From Colius striatus (Eukaryota > Chordata > Aves > Coliiformes > Coliidae): a stretch of 64,000 bases of DNA. The position numbers were made by a program, and so were the translations under genes. Shown piece by piece: positions 48,463-61,720 of this stretch (position 1 is the first letter of the stretch; each line of letters begins with the position of its first letter). The notes under the pieces are model-generated. The model searched no databases. It saw nothing but the letters and a program-made list of their open reading frames with translations, and was not told the DNA's origin. The stretch spans positions 20,056,501 through 20,120,500 of the forward strand of contig NC_084761.1 of assembly GCF_028858725.1 (NCBI RefSeq), in the 5' to 3' direction.

Positions 48463-49153
48463 ATAGAATCATAGAATGGTAGGGGTTGGAAGGGACCTTT
48501 AGAGATCATCTAGTCCAACCCTCCTGCAGAAGCAGGTTCACCTAGATCAGGTCACATAGGAACATGTCCAGGTGGGTCTTGAAGACCTCCAAGGAAGGAG
48601 ACTCCACAACCCCTCTGGGCAGCCTGTGCCAGGGCTCCCTCACCTGAACACTGAAATAGTTTTTTATTATGTTTAAGTGGAACTTTTGGTGTTCCAGCTT
48701 CATCCCATTACTCCTTGTCCTGTTGCTAGATACCACAGAAAAAAGGGATGTCCCAACCTCCTGACACCCACTCTTTAGGTATGTGTAAATATTAATACAA
48801 TCTCCCCTCAGTCTCCTCTTCTCCAGACTAAACAGCCCCAGTTCCCGCAGCCTTTCCTCATATGAAAGATGTTCCAGTCCCCTGATCATCTTGGTGGCCC
48901 TGCACTGGACTCTCTCCAGCACTTCCCTGTCCCTCTTGAGCTGAGGAGCCCAGAACTGGACACAGGACTCCAGATGAGGCCTCACCAGGGTAGAGTAGAG
49001 GGGGAGAAGAACCTCCCTTGACCTGCTGCCCACACTCTTCTTGATGCATCCCAGGATGCCATTGGCCTTCTTGGCCATGAGGGCACATTGCTGGCTCGTG
49101 GTTAGCTTATTATCAATCAGGACTCCCAGGTCTCTCTCTGCAGAGCTGCTCTC
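48463..49153 (-). mobile_element. CR1 LINE copy with 207-codon intact ORF2 C-terminus
   Basis: The minus-strand frame at 49165-48542 is open for 207 codons. It contains [72 protein letters not shown] and a tail near [16 protein letters not shown]. These are the end of the CR1 reverse-transcriptase domain and C-terminus. The 3' end carries the atagaatcatagaatgg motif. It is 5'-truncated, so not autonomous. Confidence 0.95.
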
Positions 49154-52100
49154 ATATATGAACAACTGCTCTTTTAATGTATTCCTATTTTTTTGTTTAG
49201 GTAGTCCTCTAGTTGCCTGTTAACAAGGTATTTATGATAGCAGGGGTTGAAAAAAAGTTCTTTCACACCATGCTACTATCCCTAAAGGCCTTGGGAAGGC
49301 CTTGCAAGCAGAGGGAGGAGAAGCCAGTGTGAGTCAGTCTTCTTGCTGTGTCTTGCTGACAAGATCTCAGTAGGCTACCTACTTCACTATGCTCTATGTC
49401 AATATTACAGTTTGTCATTGATGGAACTATAAGGATTTACAGCCTCATTAAAGGGAATTCTGTGCTGCCTTCCCTAAAGAAGTGGGTGTCTGTTCAACAG
49501 GCACTTACTTCCAAGAACACTGAAAATGATTCATGCATGGTCCTCTGCTTGAATTTTTCTGCTAGGCTGTTTGCACCTTGGTTATATTAGGCTTCAAACA
49601 GAACATGCTTTCCCTATTCTTCCTACTTTGTTCTTTACTTCGCTGGCAATGGTAGTAATATTAAGACTGCCAGCATCAGGCTTCTTGGTCAGCTTTTTCC
49701 TATTCATTGTGGCATTTAAGTGTACTTCTTTGTTGCAGTGCTCTTTACTACAGTATTGAGAAGTTTACACAGTAGTTTACTATTTGACTTGCTGTGATAC
49801 AATGAAGATGCAACCCAATGTCTGTTTCCAGCCAAGCTGCCCCAACTGGCTCCAAAAGCGCTTCCTGTAGTACAGCATCCATTGAACTGCTATCTCACTT
49901 TGCTTACAGCAATCACTGCAGCACTATCTGACACCAGGTATCACTTTCAAAAACCTTAACAATGGTTTATGGGAATGAGATGATTTATGTGCATTCCTAG
50001 TGTATATGGAGCTCTACTGTGAAAGCTGCATGTTTCATTGTCTGGCCCTGGACTTCCCTGTGTATTTACCAGATCTTTCATCTCTCGTGTAGCTATCTGC
50101 ACATGAGAAGACAAAATGTCCCTAATGCATGTTTTCAGAAATAACATTTTCTCAAGAATGTGTTAAATAGAATATTCATAGCATCATATGCAGATCTTTC
50201 AGGTATCCTTAGGATGCTTGAAGCAACTGTGCCTCTCCGATTAGAGCTTCTTTCAGGCTTCAGCCTTCAATCTCCTACACAGTTTCTCTAAATGATGCTT
50301 TCTCTTAGGAAGAAAAAGGCATTTTCCATAGCTTTCTCTTCATGATCTAGAACTGCTGTTTGAGAAATCATCAATATGCATCTCAGGTTTAGCTCTGCTT
50401 TTCCAAGAACATCATGTAACAGTGTTCTGGAGGTGTGTTAGGGAACTTGATAAAAATGCCTTCTGATTATTTACAGTAGTTTCTGAAGACTCTTCCACTA
50501 TGCTGGCGAAGTTCATTAAACATGCACACGTTTGCAAGTCACTTCAGCTGCACATGGTTTTCTGCAGTACTAGTAAGAAAAGATGTGAAAGACCCTGGTT
50601 GGCATTTTTCTAGAAACAATGTCCCATTTCTCATCTCAGAAGTAACTTGCTTTACAATCCATCCATTCTGCAGATTAATAATGAATTTCAGAATGTGCAT
50701 GTTAGCCTCTACTCTTCGCTTCATCGTTTAGATGAACTGTGTCTCTTGCATTAACATCTTCAACTCATCCTGCGGGTTTATGTAAACTAGACTGACATGG
50801 AAAAAACCATGTTAAATATTTTTAAATGAAGGCTTTGCTGTGATGTAGTAATGTCTTTTAGATGTTAGGTATCTTCTTTGTTGGTTTGACTTACTGAAAG
50901 AAAGCTGCAGGTAAGTTAGCAAGCGCAACGTGTATGGTGCAGCAATGGCCCAGAAATCACCTTGTTCTTCCATCTTCCCTGCTTACACTGATGAAAGAGA
51001 AGAGACAGTGGTCATAACTTCCTATCTTCTTGTTATGCTGTCTTTACATCCCAAATACTGTGTTTCAGTGTTAATCTCCAAAGTGTTTGGGTCTCGTTAG
51101 CAAGTCTTGCTGCCTGTCCTGCTTTTCAAACCCTGTACATTTGACCCCTCAGGCATCCTACCATCCCAACCAATTTGTTTCATGAAGTCCGCAATATGGT
51201 GATGTAGCTGTTTTCCTTATCAAGTCACAATCACCAATATCATCCTTTGGTAGCAAGTACAAGAACTGTTTTGCTATGCCTTGTGAGGTAATACCTTTTT
51301 GGTTATAGGCGTTTCAGATTGACTCCTCTATAATGCATTAAATTGCCTGAAACTATCCAAATCTATAGCCTTCAGTATTTTCTAGGGGCTATCAGCTGGC
51401 AAGTTCTGTGACTTCTCAGAATTAGACTCTTTTTTTCCATGTCCTTGTGGCTTTTTCTTCTCTCAATAAAAGAACGTAATATGCAAAGTAGATTAGGTAC
51501 TGGCTTGATCATTTTATCCATTTCCAGTTACAAGGTTCCTCAAACACCATCAGAACAATGTTTTGGTATGAGTGAAGTGCATGTCTAATTACACAATAGA
51601 TGCAGGAAAGGATTAGCCTAGATGCAGTGTTACTCAGTTCATAAATCCCTATCAGAAAGAACATTTTGCTACAGTGGTTTTTATGAATTTCTTTGATATG
51701 CTATCTGGAATTTAAATTGTTGTGGTGGTGTGACTGATGTTTGCTTCATGACACAACTACTGGTGACGATCTTTTTTCTTCTTACATAACTCTCCAGAGA
51801 CCTTTGGAATCCAGTACATTCACTTGTGCCCTAGATATTTTTTGCCGATTTTCATGCTGCTGTCTGAGCTTCACCATCTGTGTTCTTCTGAGTGCTACAA
51901 ATCACTTCTTTTTCCTGGTTTGTATCTCACTGATGCTGTATCTTCACAGAGGCTCATATTGTCACTGGTTGCTTGCATTCCTCTTTAAGATGCCACTTAA
52001 AAACAGTTGGCGTAGCTGATATATGTGGAACCATATACATTTCGTTAATGTGCACGCAAAGCATTCATTTTGTTTAAACTCCTTTTTAAGTTATTATTTT

Positions 52101-55100
52101 TGTGCTTGATTTCCCACCAGTTTTGATAAATTTTCCATGAGTTTTCATGTTTTATAAATGGTTCTTAGATCTATTCCACTGTTCTGTCAACTGAAGCTTG
52201 ATGGTCTTTGCCAGTATAGAAGAAGCATTCCATGAACACAGTCAAGAGCCAAAGCTGAAAGCTTTCACGTGGCAAGAGATTGTTAACGGGTTTTTTCCTA
52301 GGTTTGATATACTTCAGGTTTAGCAGTTAAAGAGATATTGAAAACTATTGGGAAATGACAGGAAACCTTTGGAAGTTTTTTTGCTTTCAATTCCTTTAGC
52401 ACATTTATCTATGACCTTCAATTTATAAATAACATGGCTACAAATCCTTTTGTAAGTGTAAGCAGGTTTATTTTGCTAAAATGGGAAGAAAAGTATGTTG
52501 AAAATGAAATAATTATTCTGGGAGCTGTTGATTTTGCTCCCAACATGAAACACTTTAAGAGCTGAAAAAAATTGCTTTATGTCTAGCGGAGCTGCATTCT
52601 GAAAAAAAGAGATTTTACAGAGACTCCTCTATTCCACAGCTGACCGAGCCAGATGTTACTGCATCACTGACAGCCTTTGCCCCTCAGCAGTGCTGAGACC
52701 CTTACTTTGTCCTATTTTTCATTTAGTTTCATTGTAAACTTACAGCCTTCACATTCTGACCTAAAAACTGCAGTTCCTCTTTCACATCTGTCTCCATAGA
52801 ATCATAATTTGTGTTACTGCTGTAATTGTTCTCTGATTCTTGTGCTGTTTTTTCTGTTATGGCCTCTGGAACTTTTTATGTTGATTGATTTCTTGGGAAG
52901 ATACTAGTTTATCTATTTTAGGTAACTTTTAAATGTTCAAACATTAAGGAGAAAAAAAAGACAGTGCTCCTGTTCTCATTCTTTCTTCCATTTTTCAATA
53001 AGCAACTCTTGAAGGTAAAGCCCTCACAACTTTGAAAAATGGAAATATAGTTATTTTAATCATTAAATCATTGGTTAGGTGTGTGGCATTTTCCACCTTA
53101 AATGTCCTTCACTGGCTTCAGAGTTTCTGTAACTGAGTCAGAGACTGAACTTGAACTGCCACCTTAACAGGAGACTAGAAGTTTGTACAGCCATTTGTAC
53201 TTTCTTGTCGCTGGAGGAATGTTTATAGTACATAAGAAACAGATTCACATATAGGTGAATCCTTTCAGTTCTGTATATACTAAAGGAAGTTCTGTCATAA
53301 TTACATTAAAAAATTTTGTCCCTTTCAGAACTCCTATCAGAACCTAAATTTTCAATTTCCTCAAAGCCAGTATCCAGATAGAGGTAGGACTCACCTCCTG
53401 ACATCACAGCAGAAACTCTGAGAGCAGAGAGGTAAGAATGAACAGGAAGAAAGGAGGTCCAGACCTCTGCAGCCCACCAAGCAGGCTTGCTACAGCAAGG
53501 ACTGAGTCTGTCCCATTCCTTGGAAGCAGACAGGTTAAGAAATATTAAAAGTTGCCACTGTCACTCACTCACTGATATAAAAAGATAGTCCACTTCTGCA
53601 TATTACACTGCTAGAATGGATTCTAAGGATCCATGAATTAATTGTGAGGCTTTCTGTCCCTGCAGGTGAAATCCAAAACCACAATGAAATATTTCAACAC
53701 TTTTGTCTTAGCCTCAGAAGCAAAGTTCAATTTGCCAGACCTATGCATGTGTACTCTTCTGTCTAAAAAAATCAATTGTTTCTAACAGCTAAAAGGTTTT
53801 CAAGCAGCATTCAGTCAGATCACATTTAGAAAGTGATCTCTGGCTCGTAGTTCTGCATCCAGTACTACCTTAAACTTGAATCAAAATCACAGTGACATTA
53901 CCAGCACATAATGATCTTTTAGACAAAATGTCAATTTGCAGAAGCAGCAACATTGTCTTTCTTCTGGTTGTTTCTTTTCCTTCCCATGTTCTCCTTTACC
54001 TGTGATTGTTAACAATATAGCATGTAATACTGGAAACTTGGGATTCCCAAAAGTAAGGAAGTGACTGAAAATAGTATGAAACTGAGGAAATGTTGCCTGT
54101 TTTGTTTGTTTGTTTCTTTAGAGCAGTGTTTGCAAACTCTGATTTCCAAAGGAAAGAAGTGATTTGGGGTACTCAACTTGAGATCCTTCAGGAAGACTTG
54201 ATTTTAAAAAGAGGTTCCTCAGCACATTCCAAGAATCAGAAAAATGTAATCCAAGACCAAAACACATTATTACGTTTAGCAAAGATCCATATGGTTCATG
54301 GGGTTCCCTTAAATAAAGAATAAAAAGATTTATCTAGACAGTTACAACAAAGGAATTTAAAAAAAGGAACCAGATAGATTTGTGGCTTTGCAAAGTCTGA
54401 CGTGCTGTGTTGTTTTTTTGGGGGGTTTTCTTTGTGGTTTTTTGGTTTTGTTTTTTTTTTTTTTTAATTTTGCCTGAGAATCCTTCTCAAGATGTGAAAA
54501 GAAATATTAACAAACTCTTTGCACAGGAAACTTTCAGTGTTGTCTTTCGGATCAATTAGCCAGTGGCTGTACTCGCTAGGGCGTTCCTCTATACTGCACT
54601 CCAACCCCATGCTGAGAGTCCTTGACATTTGCTTTCTGTTCAAATGCCCCTTATTCTGATACCAACGGTGGTTCAATATTGCCAATCAGGCATATTCATA
54701 ATCTATCTATAGTTCTCAAAAATAACTCATGAAATTAAACTATAATAGTGAATTTAGAATTGACCTGAGCTGGCTCCTGAGCTTTTAAGTGAACTTAGGT
54801 TTCTGACTTTTCTCCATGATTATGAGTACTGGAAACACAGAGTAGGATTTGTCTTACAAAGCTTCAGGTATCTACACTACAGGCATTGAGTTAGTCCCAT
54901 TGCAAAGAGGGTTGAGGCTTCCTCTGAAGTTAGTGCAGATCTAATCCATACAGCCAGGGAGTGGTGGAAGTGTGTAATCTAACCAAAAGTAGGTGCTTGA
55001 TCTAGAAAAAGAGGAATCGTGCCCTGCGTCTCTTATGGTATTAGAGTGGGAAGATTTCCTGTTCCTGTTCATAAACAGCTAGCCATATTACCTGATTTAA

Positions 55101-58100
55101 ATGTTATATCTGCCTCCTATGTCTTGATAAGTATCTTCCATGCCAGGGTTGTCTGAGGCTGCAGATTCCTGGCTCCCTGGGAAGGGAAGTTGGAAGCTGT
55201 GCAAATAATGTGTTGAACCAAATTTCTCACGGTTCCTATTGGCAGCACGGACAACCTAGTGCTGAGCCAAGACCTAGGACTCAGCTCCTGGTATAAGAAC
55301 CAGAAGCCTGAGAATGTTGAGAATCTGTTATAAAAACAAGTCTCACGGTCTCGAAGGTGCTGCTGCATGGTCAGGCACTGTAGCCTTGTTGCTGTCAACA
55401 CTGTAAGAGTTCTGGAATGGATGCTTTGGCATGTCAGACAAGCACAGGGCCTGCCCTCCTGAAGGTTCGTTGAAGCCAATATGGTTCCACTGGAAACATA
55501 ACTTTGCATTTCATGAAAGTTTATCAGAGCTCTAATGTTTCCAGTGAAACATCTTGGATTCAACTAACTGACATTTTACATGAGAACTGTGCAATAAACA
55601 GGTAGACTATATCTACATTATGTTATAATGGTTGCTTGCTTGAAAATATCACCAGCACATTTTTGCTCCTAATGAAGGCAACAGTAAAACTCCCAACAGA
55701 AGTCTGAGCTATGGCAGCACCGAATCCATGAGAAAGTAGCCTTCTGAATGCATTCCTTGTCTCCAGTGATGTCATGTTGTGGCATAAAACAGTGGCAATT
55801 CCCTCTAAGAGGGAATGTTGAAAATATTCAAACCTTTCAAATGACAAACATCTTTTCAGCTGCTAACCCTCACCTACACCCAATTCAAAGCAAAACCAAA
55901 CTACAACACTACTACCCTGGAACCAGTCCTCAACCATGACCTACACAGACAAATGCCCATTTCTCAGATCAGGAATGACAGAGTCCAGCTACTATTCCTG
56001 ACCTTCATGTCTCTTCTCAGAGACTGAGACTGGCTATTTGTGAGAGGCTTAGCCTTTTTGGAGTGGTTATTGTTTTCCTCTTCAGAATTCTAGGAATGTG
56101 CAGATTAGGCTGGATTAGTCCCACTCTCAGACATGTAAGTCCACTGCCAGTCTACATCTTTCAAGTTAAAAATGCAAATCTGAGTGTTGAATTTACACTG
56201 TCAGTCACGAGGAGCAATCTTACATAAAAAAATTTGAAATGATTGAAAGAGTCAACTAAAGAACAATTAATATAATTCCTGGAGATCTTACACTGAAAAA
56301 TATGCAAGGTTAAACATGTCTTTAAAAGATCAAGCCTCATACTCCTTGTGTACTTAGTTTCTGTCTGAAAACTTGTATAAAAAGCAACACAATGTAAACA
56401 AAACTGGGTGTGGGGAAGTGTGGGTTCAGTTAGAAGCACATGATCCATTGTTATTGGCAGCACAAGTTCAGAATTTTCAATGTCATTCCCACACAGAACA
56501 AAATTTCTGATCCTGCAGGCTTTATTTGGTCTTGCGCTGACTATCCCATGAAACTGAATTAATAGAGACTAATGTGACATCAATCATACCTGCAAAACTG
56601 AACTGTTCTGGTAGGTGCCTGATTTCATGCAATGGTCAGATGCGAGTAAGAAAGTATCCTGTAAACATGCCCTCATATTAAAAATATGATCTTTTGAACT
56701 TCATATGAAAAGACAGCTTGTCACCAGATCTATCTCTAAAATGAAGATATCATCTTGTTGAGGATGAAAGTTTTGATCACTTAAACAATCACTGTCAAAG
56801 GTATTAGCAAAAGTGATTTTAACATGACTTTGTAACTATTGCTAGTTTGGTTAAGGGAGGTCAAATGCATCCATCACACACCTCTATGGAAATTCAGGAA
56901 TGACTTTTTCTTTTTGAAGACCTACAGACCCAGATCCTAGAAAAGATTTGTAGTTGTCATGGCTTTAAAACAACAAATGTGGAAGCCCTTGGCTAGCAAC
57001 CTTTGCTATTTTACTGATAACATGTATTTTTATCAGTCCTCCTGGCATTTATTCATGAAACTTTGCACTGAATTTTCTGGTTTTTGGAAAAAACATGCCA
57101 TTATTGTACCATGTGTAAACAAACAAAAAACTCCTTTGACACAGAGTTTTAGGTCATTTTACCTTGCAATCATGAAGAAAACATCATGATGAAGATGGTC
57201 ACAAAATTAGAACTAAAAATCATTGTGTGGAGAAGATGAAATCTAGACTATGCTTCCAAATGAATTTCTGTGTGGTTTTTTTGTTTTGTTTTGGGTTTTT
57301 TTTTTCCAAAGAAAAGGAAGACTGTTTTATTTGATCCCTGGATATCAAGTAGGCAATCTATCTACTTCCTCTGCTGAAAGGAAAATCAAGTGCTCCCTTC
57401 CTCCTTTTAGTATATAACTGCACTTTAAGTTGGTAAGGACAGTTTTAAATGAGACAAATCAGAGACTCCTGTCTGTTGGCCACTGATATTGCCTAAGAAG
57501 TTATTTGACAAGTCACTAAGGTTATCAGGTCCTCAGTGTAGGATTTTGAAATCTATTCAGCATTGGCTTAATTCTGGTCACGTCAAAATCAGTGCTAAAA
57601 CTCACTTCACTGAGAACCAGCTTAGAGAAAATGGAGTGCTTTTGAAAAGTGCTGTTTATTTACATCAGTTGTGATCAGTGAACTGGATAGCTGAGAAAAG
57701 AAGATGAGAAACTGCTGAATAATCAAGTGATAATTAAACATTTTTATTTTTAGTAAAGTAACATCTAAAATCACAGATTCGTTCATGTCAGGTCAAAATT
57801 AAGATCTTTATCCTGTCACGAGGTCCCTGCAAGCAAGCCTTTATACCAATGGGTCTTCAAAGATCTAGCCTGATCGATACCATCACTGTATGCAAGGTTA
57901 ACAGCAGTGACGTTGTTTAGCATGAATGCTACAGAAAGAGTTTATTATACACAAATGATATAAGTGGGATGCTGTTCTTCAGGATGTGGTTCTTCAGGCC
58001 AAAGAAGTCTATTTTATTTTGGTTTTGGAAGGTAGGGATTTAAATTACCAAATTACCAAGAGATATCATATCTTGGATCCTTCCCTATGGACTTTGGACA

Positions 58101-58260
58101 GACTTTAGACACTCTCCAATCTCTTATGGAAGTTATTTCACTCCAATTTGCACAAATATTTTTAGTCTGGTTAGTGTGGTGTAGGAAATGTCCTGCCACA
58201 TAGCAAAGAATTAATCTGTGTTTAATTACCTCCTGCATGTGAGTCCAAGCAACCTATTCA

Positions 58261-58540
58261 AAACTACAGCGGAGACAAGTGGAGACGGAATGGCAGCTAC
58301 AGATGAAAAGGCTGTCGCAATGAGCTGTGGTAAAAGAACAGGCTGCAGGAGGAGCTCTAGCACGAACGCAGAGGAGGCACGAGTATGGTCAGTATAGAGC
58401 AAGTCTAACATGGATTATATTGAGATTATCCTAAAACCAATGGTCGAGCCTAATCCTTTGCTAGGAGAGCGCTGTCAGAGAAAGCTACTATGTGTCCCGA
58501 AGAGAACAGGTATCAGTATTCGATGAGAACGCGTCCTGAT
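58261..58540. other. CpG-rich island of unknown nature
   Basis: About 12 CpG dinucleotides fall between 58270 and 58534, in intergenic DNA that otherwise has very few. No splice-supported exon or known protein is recognisable. It may be a young insertion or a weakly methylated regulatory element. Confidence 0.5.
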
Positions 58541-61500
58541 CATCTTGCAGCAAGCCTTTCCCAAGTCCTCAGGCAGGAGAAGTGTGACACCTACCGTTAA
58601 CAGAACATTTGTGCACAGAGAGTCTATGGAAATGTTCTTGTGGGCAAGGGAAGGGCTATTCTCTCAGTTAATGAGAGCTACACACTTTGCTCCAAACTAT
58701 TTCAGTTTAGTGACTAACTATTCCAGGATAATAAGCTTATGAACTGTTTCTCAACACTGTTGCACTGGTGAAAGATGCTAAAACTTAAGAATACCTCAGC
58801 AATGTTTTAAAAGGTCAAGATATGCCTCATTTGCTCTAGTTTTGACAGTTACTGCAGAAGTCAGGCCACACTGTTACACCAGGAAAAGAGTTCACTTTCT
58901 GTTATTTGTACTTTTTTCCCTCTTTTACTCAGGCAACTGTAAGAACAACCATTGAATCTATAATTACACATTAAGGTGGCTAGAAATGATCAGACTGATA
59001 CTGCTGAAACAACTCTGAAAGCTACCTATTATAACAAGTGGTCAAAAGTAGAAGCATGGGAATAAAACCAGAGAGAAAAAGCATTTGCAATGGAGAGGTT
59101 CTATTCTGGGCTTTCCCATACATGTTCTGTGTGAGCATTTCTGTTTCACTAGATCTCTTTGCCTCTGCTTCCTCTCAACTTTTGTAAGATTTGTTGGTCA
59201 CACACAAATATCACACAAATATTTGCGGTCAGGGGTGTCTGGGAAAATATCAGTACAGTGCCAACAGAGAAATCCCAAGGTGTCTGAGAAGGGCAGTGCT
59301 CTCTAGAGGCTGAGCCCTTTTTATATTTTCTTCATTTAAGAATTTGCAGAAATATTTGCTACTTTAGTGTACTGGTTTCTGCTGGAATAATACTTAATAT
59401 ATTTATTATATTCAACGGATATCAGCTGATGATACTAAGGTGCATGATGTGTCAATGAAATATATAAAGATGGGGCATCTGTGCAATTCCCCTTTTCTTA
59501 CTGGGCTGGCAGGGCCTCTTGCATTCTCCTCTTTGGCTGTGCAGGAAGCATTACCAACACATAGCAGTTGCCAGGAGGAATAAGGCTCCTTTAAGTAATG
59601 TCATCTATTCTTCAGTATAAAATATCACTTTGATATGTCATGATTTTATACATTTTTTTTTGGTCTCAAGGAAAAGATTTGAAGAACTGTAAATATGGTT
59701 AGTCTGTCTAAGCTACACTGTAGCTTGGAAACCTGGACTTTGCTTGTATTGTTTGAGATGGGTCTGCAGAGCCAGCGATTTGCAAACCATACGACTCTTA
59801 CCTATCTGTTTCTGTGAATATGCACAACATGCACAAATATAAAGGTACTTAATGTCCCTTTCATCACAGCTTGAGTTAAAAATGTGGTCACTAAGGGATT
59901 AAGGAATATCTTAAATGAGAAAAGTAGAAAAATGTGTCTTGAAATTAGCATTCATATCCAGAAATCTCCTCCATTTGCTCTGGTAGCAAAACCATTTATT
60001 TAGATTCCTCTTGTCTGGCACTGAGGAATACACAGAGCACAAGATATTTGTTGAACACTGAACAGAAACCACAGTATAGGGAAGCATCTGATTTTTTCCT
60101 TACCTCTAAATTATCACAGTTTCTTTTACAGCTAAGCTGTCTGAAATGGAACTTTATTAAAACACTGTAGGGAATGATCACGTGTGGGTTAGAAAAGGAA
60201 AATGAATTAAATTTGAACAACAAAAATAATTTATACAGTTACACAAGAGGATAAGAAGTGAAGGATTCAGCTATGAAGTCGTTGTCTGCTGATTTCTTAA
60301 ATTGTCTTTCTTCCAGACAGAAATTGAGAATTTATTTTTCCTTTTCAAAACATTTCTAAAAGGCTGTAATTTTGGCTCAGACTGCCCTCTTAACTTCAGA
60401 GTTGTCTGAATGCACAGTTGTCACAACAATTTCATTGGCAAAGTTATCATCTAATGATTCCAATTATTAGGAGCTAAGTGTCATATTGCACATACCTAAA
60501 CCCAACGCTTTAGAGGAGACATAAAAAAAGGCTACTAGACTGATCTTTTTAATAACATATTCCCTCCAAATTTCAGCTCCTTAACACCCTAGTTGAGTCA
60601 ACTATCATCATGTAGCTTTTCCATGTTATAGATGAAAACTGTATTCTTGTAAGGACCTGATCCATTGCATTAAATCTTATTCTGGGACAGTTAAGCACTT
60701 GGGTGCAAGGCACTGCCCATGCTTTTACTGCACTTTTGCTGAATGTAGTTGAGGAAAAATGAGGCCTCCTCCAGAGGGCTGAAACGAACCTTTGTCTATG
60801 TCACTGCTGGAGGCTGAAGGGCAGCATGCATAGTTGGAACAGAGTTTTGTCAACAGTCAAATCAAATTGCAATACATCAAACATAAAACCATTGTATTAA
60901 TTAGCATGTGTATCTTGTGCTAAAAAAGAATTACTTATGCAATAGCTGCCTATTAAAAGTAGGTGCATATTTGCTGGAATCCAAAAATAAAATAAAAGCC
61001 AAAAGCTAATAGTACACGGGTCTGTCTGCAGCACATTGAAGTTGCAAGTTCTCTGAGTAACACATACAAATGCTGACAAGAAATGAGCTGAGCATAGCAA
61101 GTGATTTCATGACAAATTAAAATTCACAGTAGGATAGTCCTTAAGTAAGCAATTGTCCTTAATGTAATCTGTTTAACTCAGCTCAGGTGTATCTGCTTAG
61201 GGCTGACTGTGCATGTAGTGGGTAAGTAATGTACCTTATTTAGAATATATAGCACCAAAATCAAAAAACTACATCTAATATTGCAGCTGACAGTCTTGCA
61301 AAAGTGCCATCATGAAATGTATAACAGAGACTAGCGCTTACTGGGGTTTTGGTTAATATCCAAGAGAAAACTTGACTCGTCAGTTAATAAGGATGTGTGA
61401 TTTATTTGGTGTTCTTGTGCAAAGTATTTGTGCAAGACTTTGTAAGTACTTTTACTGAAAAAATGATTTCATTGTCCTTATGTGGGTCTTTCAAAATTAA

Positions 61501-61640
61501 AAACAGATATTTCAAATGTAGAATGTGAAAAGTTCTTTATGATACTAAGTAATACAGATAAAGCATAGCATTCCAAAAATTATGAACAGCTTTTCAAGAC
61601 AAGAGGTGTGCAAGATTTGTAATTAGGGTACATAAAGGTT

Positions 61641-61720
61641 ACAGGTATTTACTGAATGCAAGTACACTAAAGCAGATGTTACAGGTATTTACTGAATGCA
61701 AGTACACTAAAGCAGATGTT
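61641..61720. repeat. Perfect 40-bp tandem duplication
   Basis: The unit starting acaggtatttactgaatgca occupies 61641-61680 and is repeated without change at 61681-61720. The bases tt precede both copies. Confidence 0.97.

Noticed and set aside
48542-49165. 207-codon minus-strand open frame as a host gene
   Set aside because: It is CR1 ORF2 reverse-transcriptase C-terminus, and the repeat boundaries coincide with the frame.
54409-54465. G- and T-rich tract as a G-quadruplex
   Set aside because: Only one run of six G exists among long T runs, and four G-tracts of three or more are not present.
58226-58411. Start of the divergent neighbour gene (ANKRD17) in the CpG-rich segment
   Set aside because: No frame there resembles the ANKRD17 N-terminus, and the frame starting MAATDEKAVAMSC stops after 35 codons without a donor.
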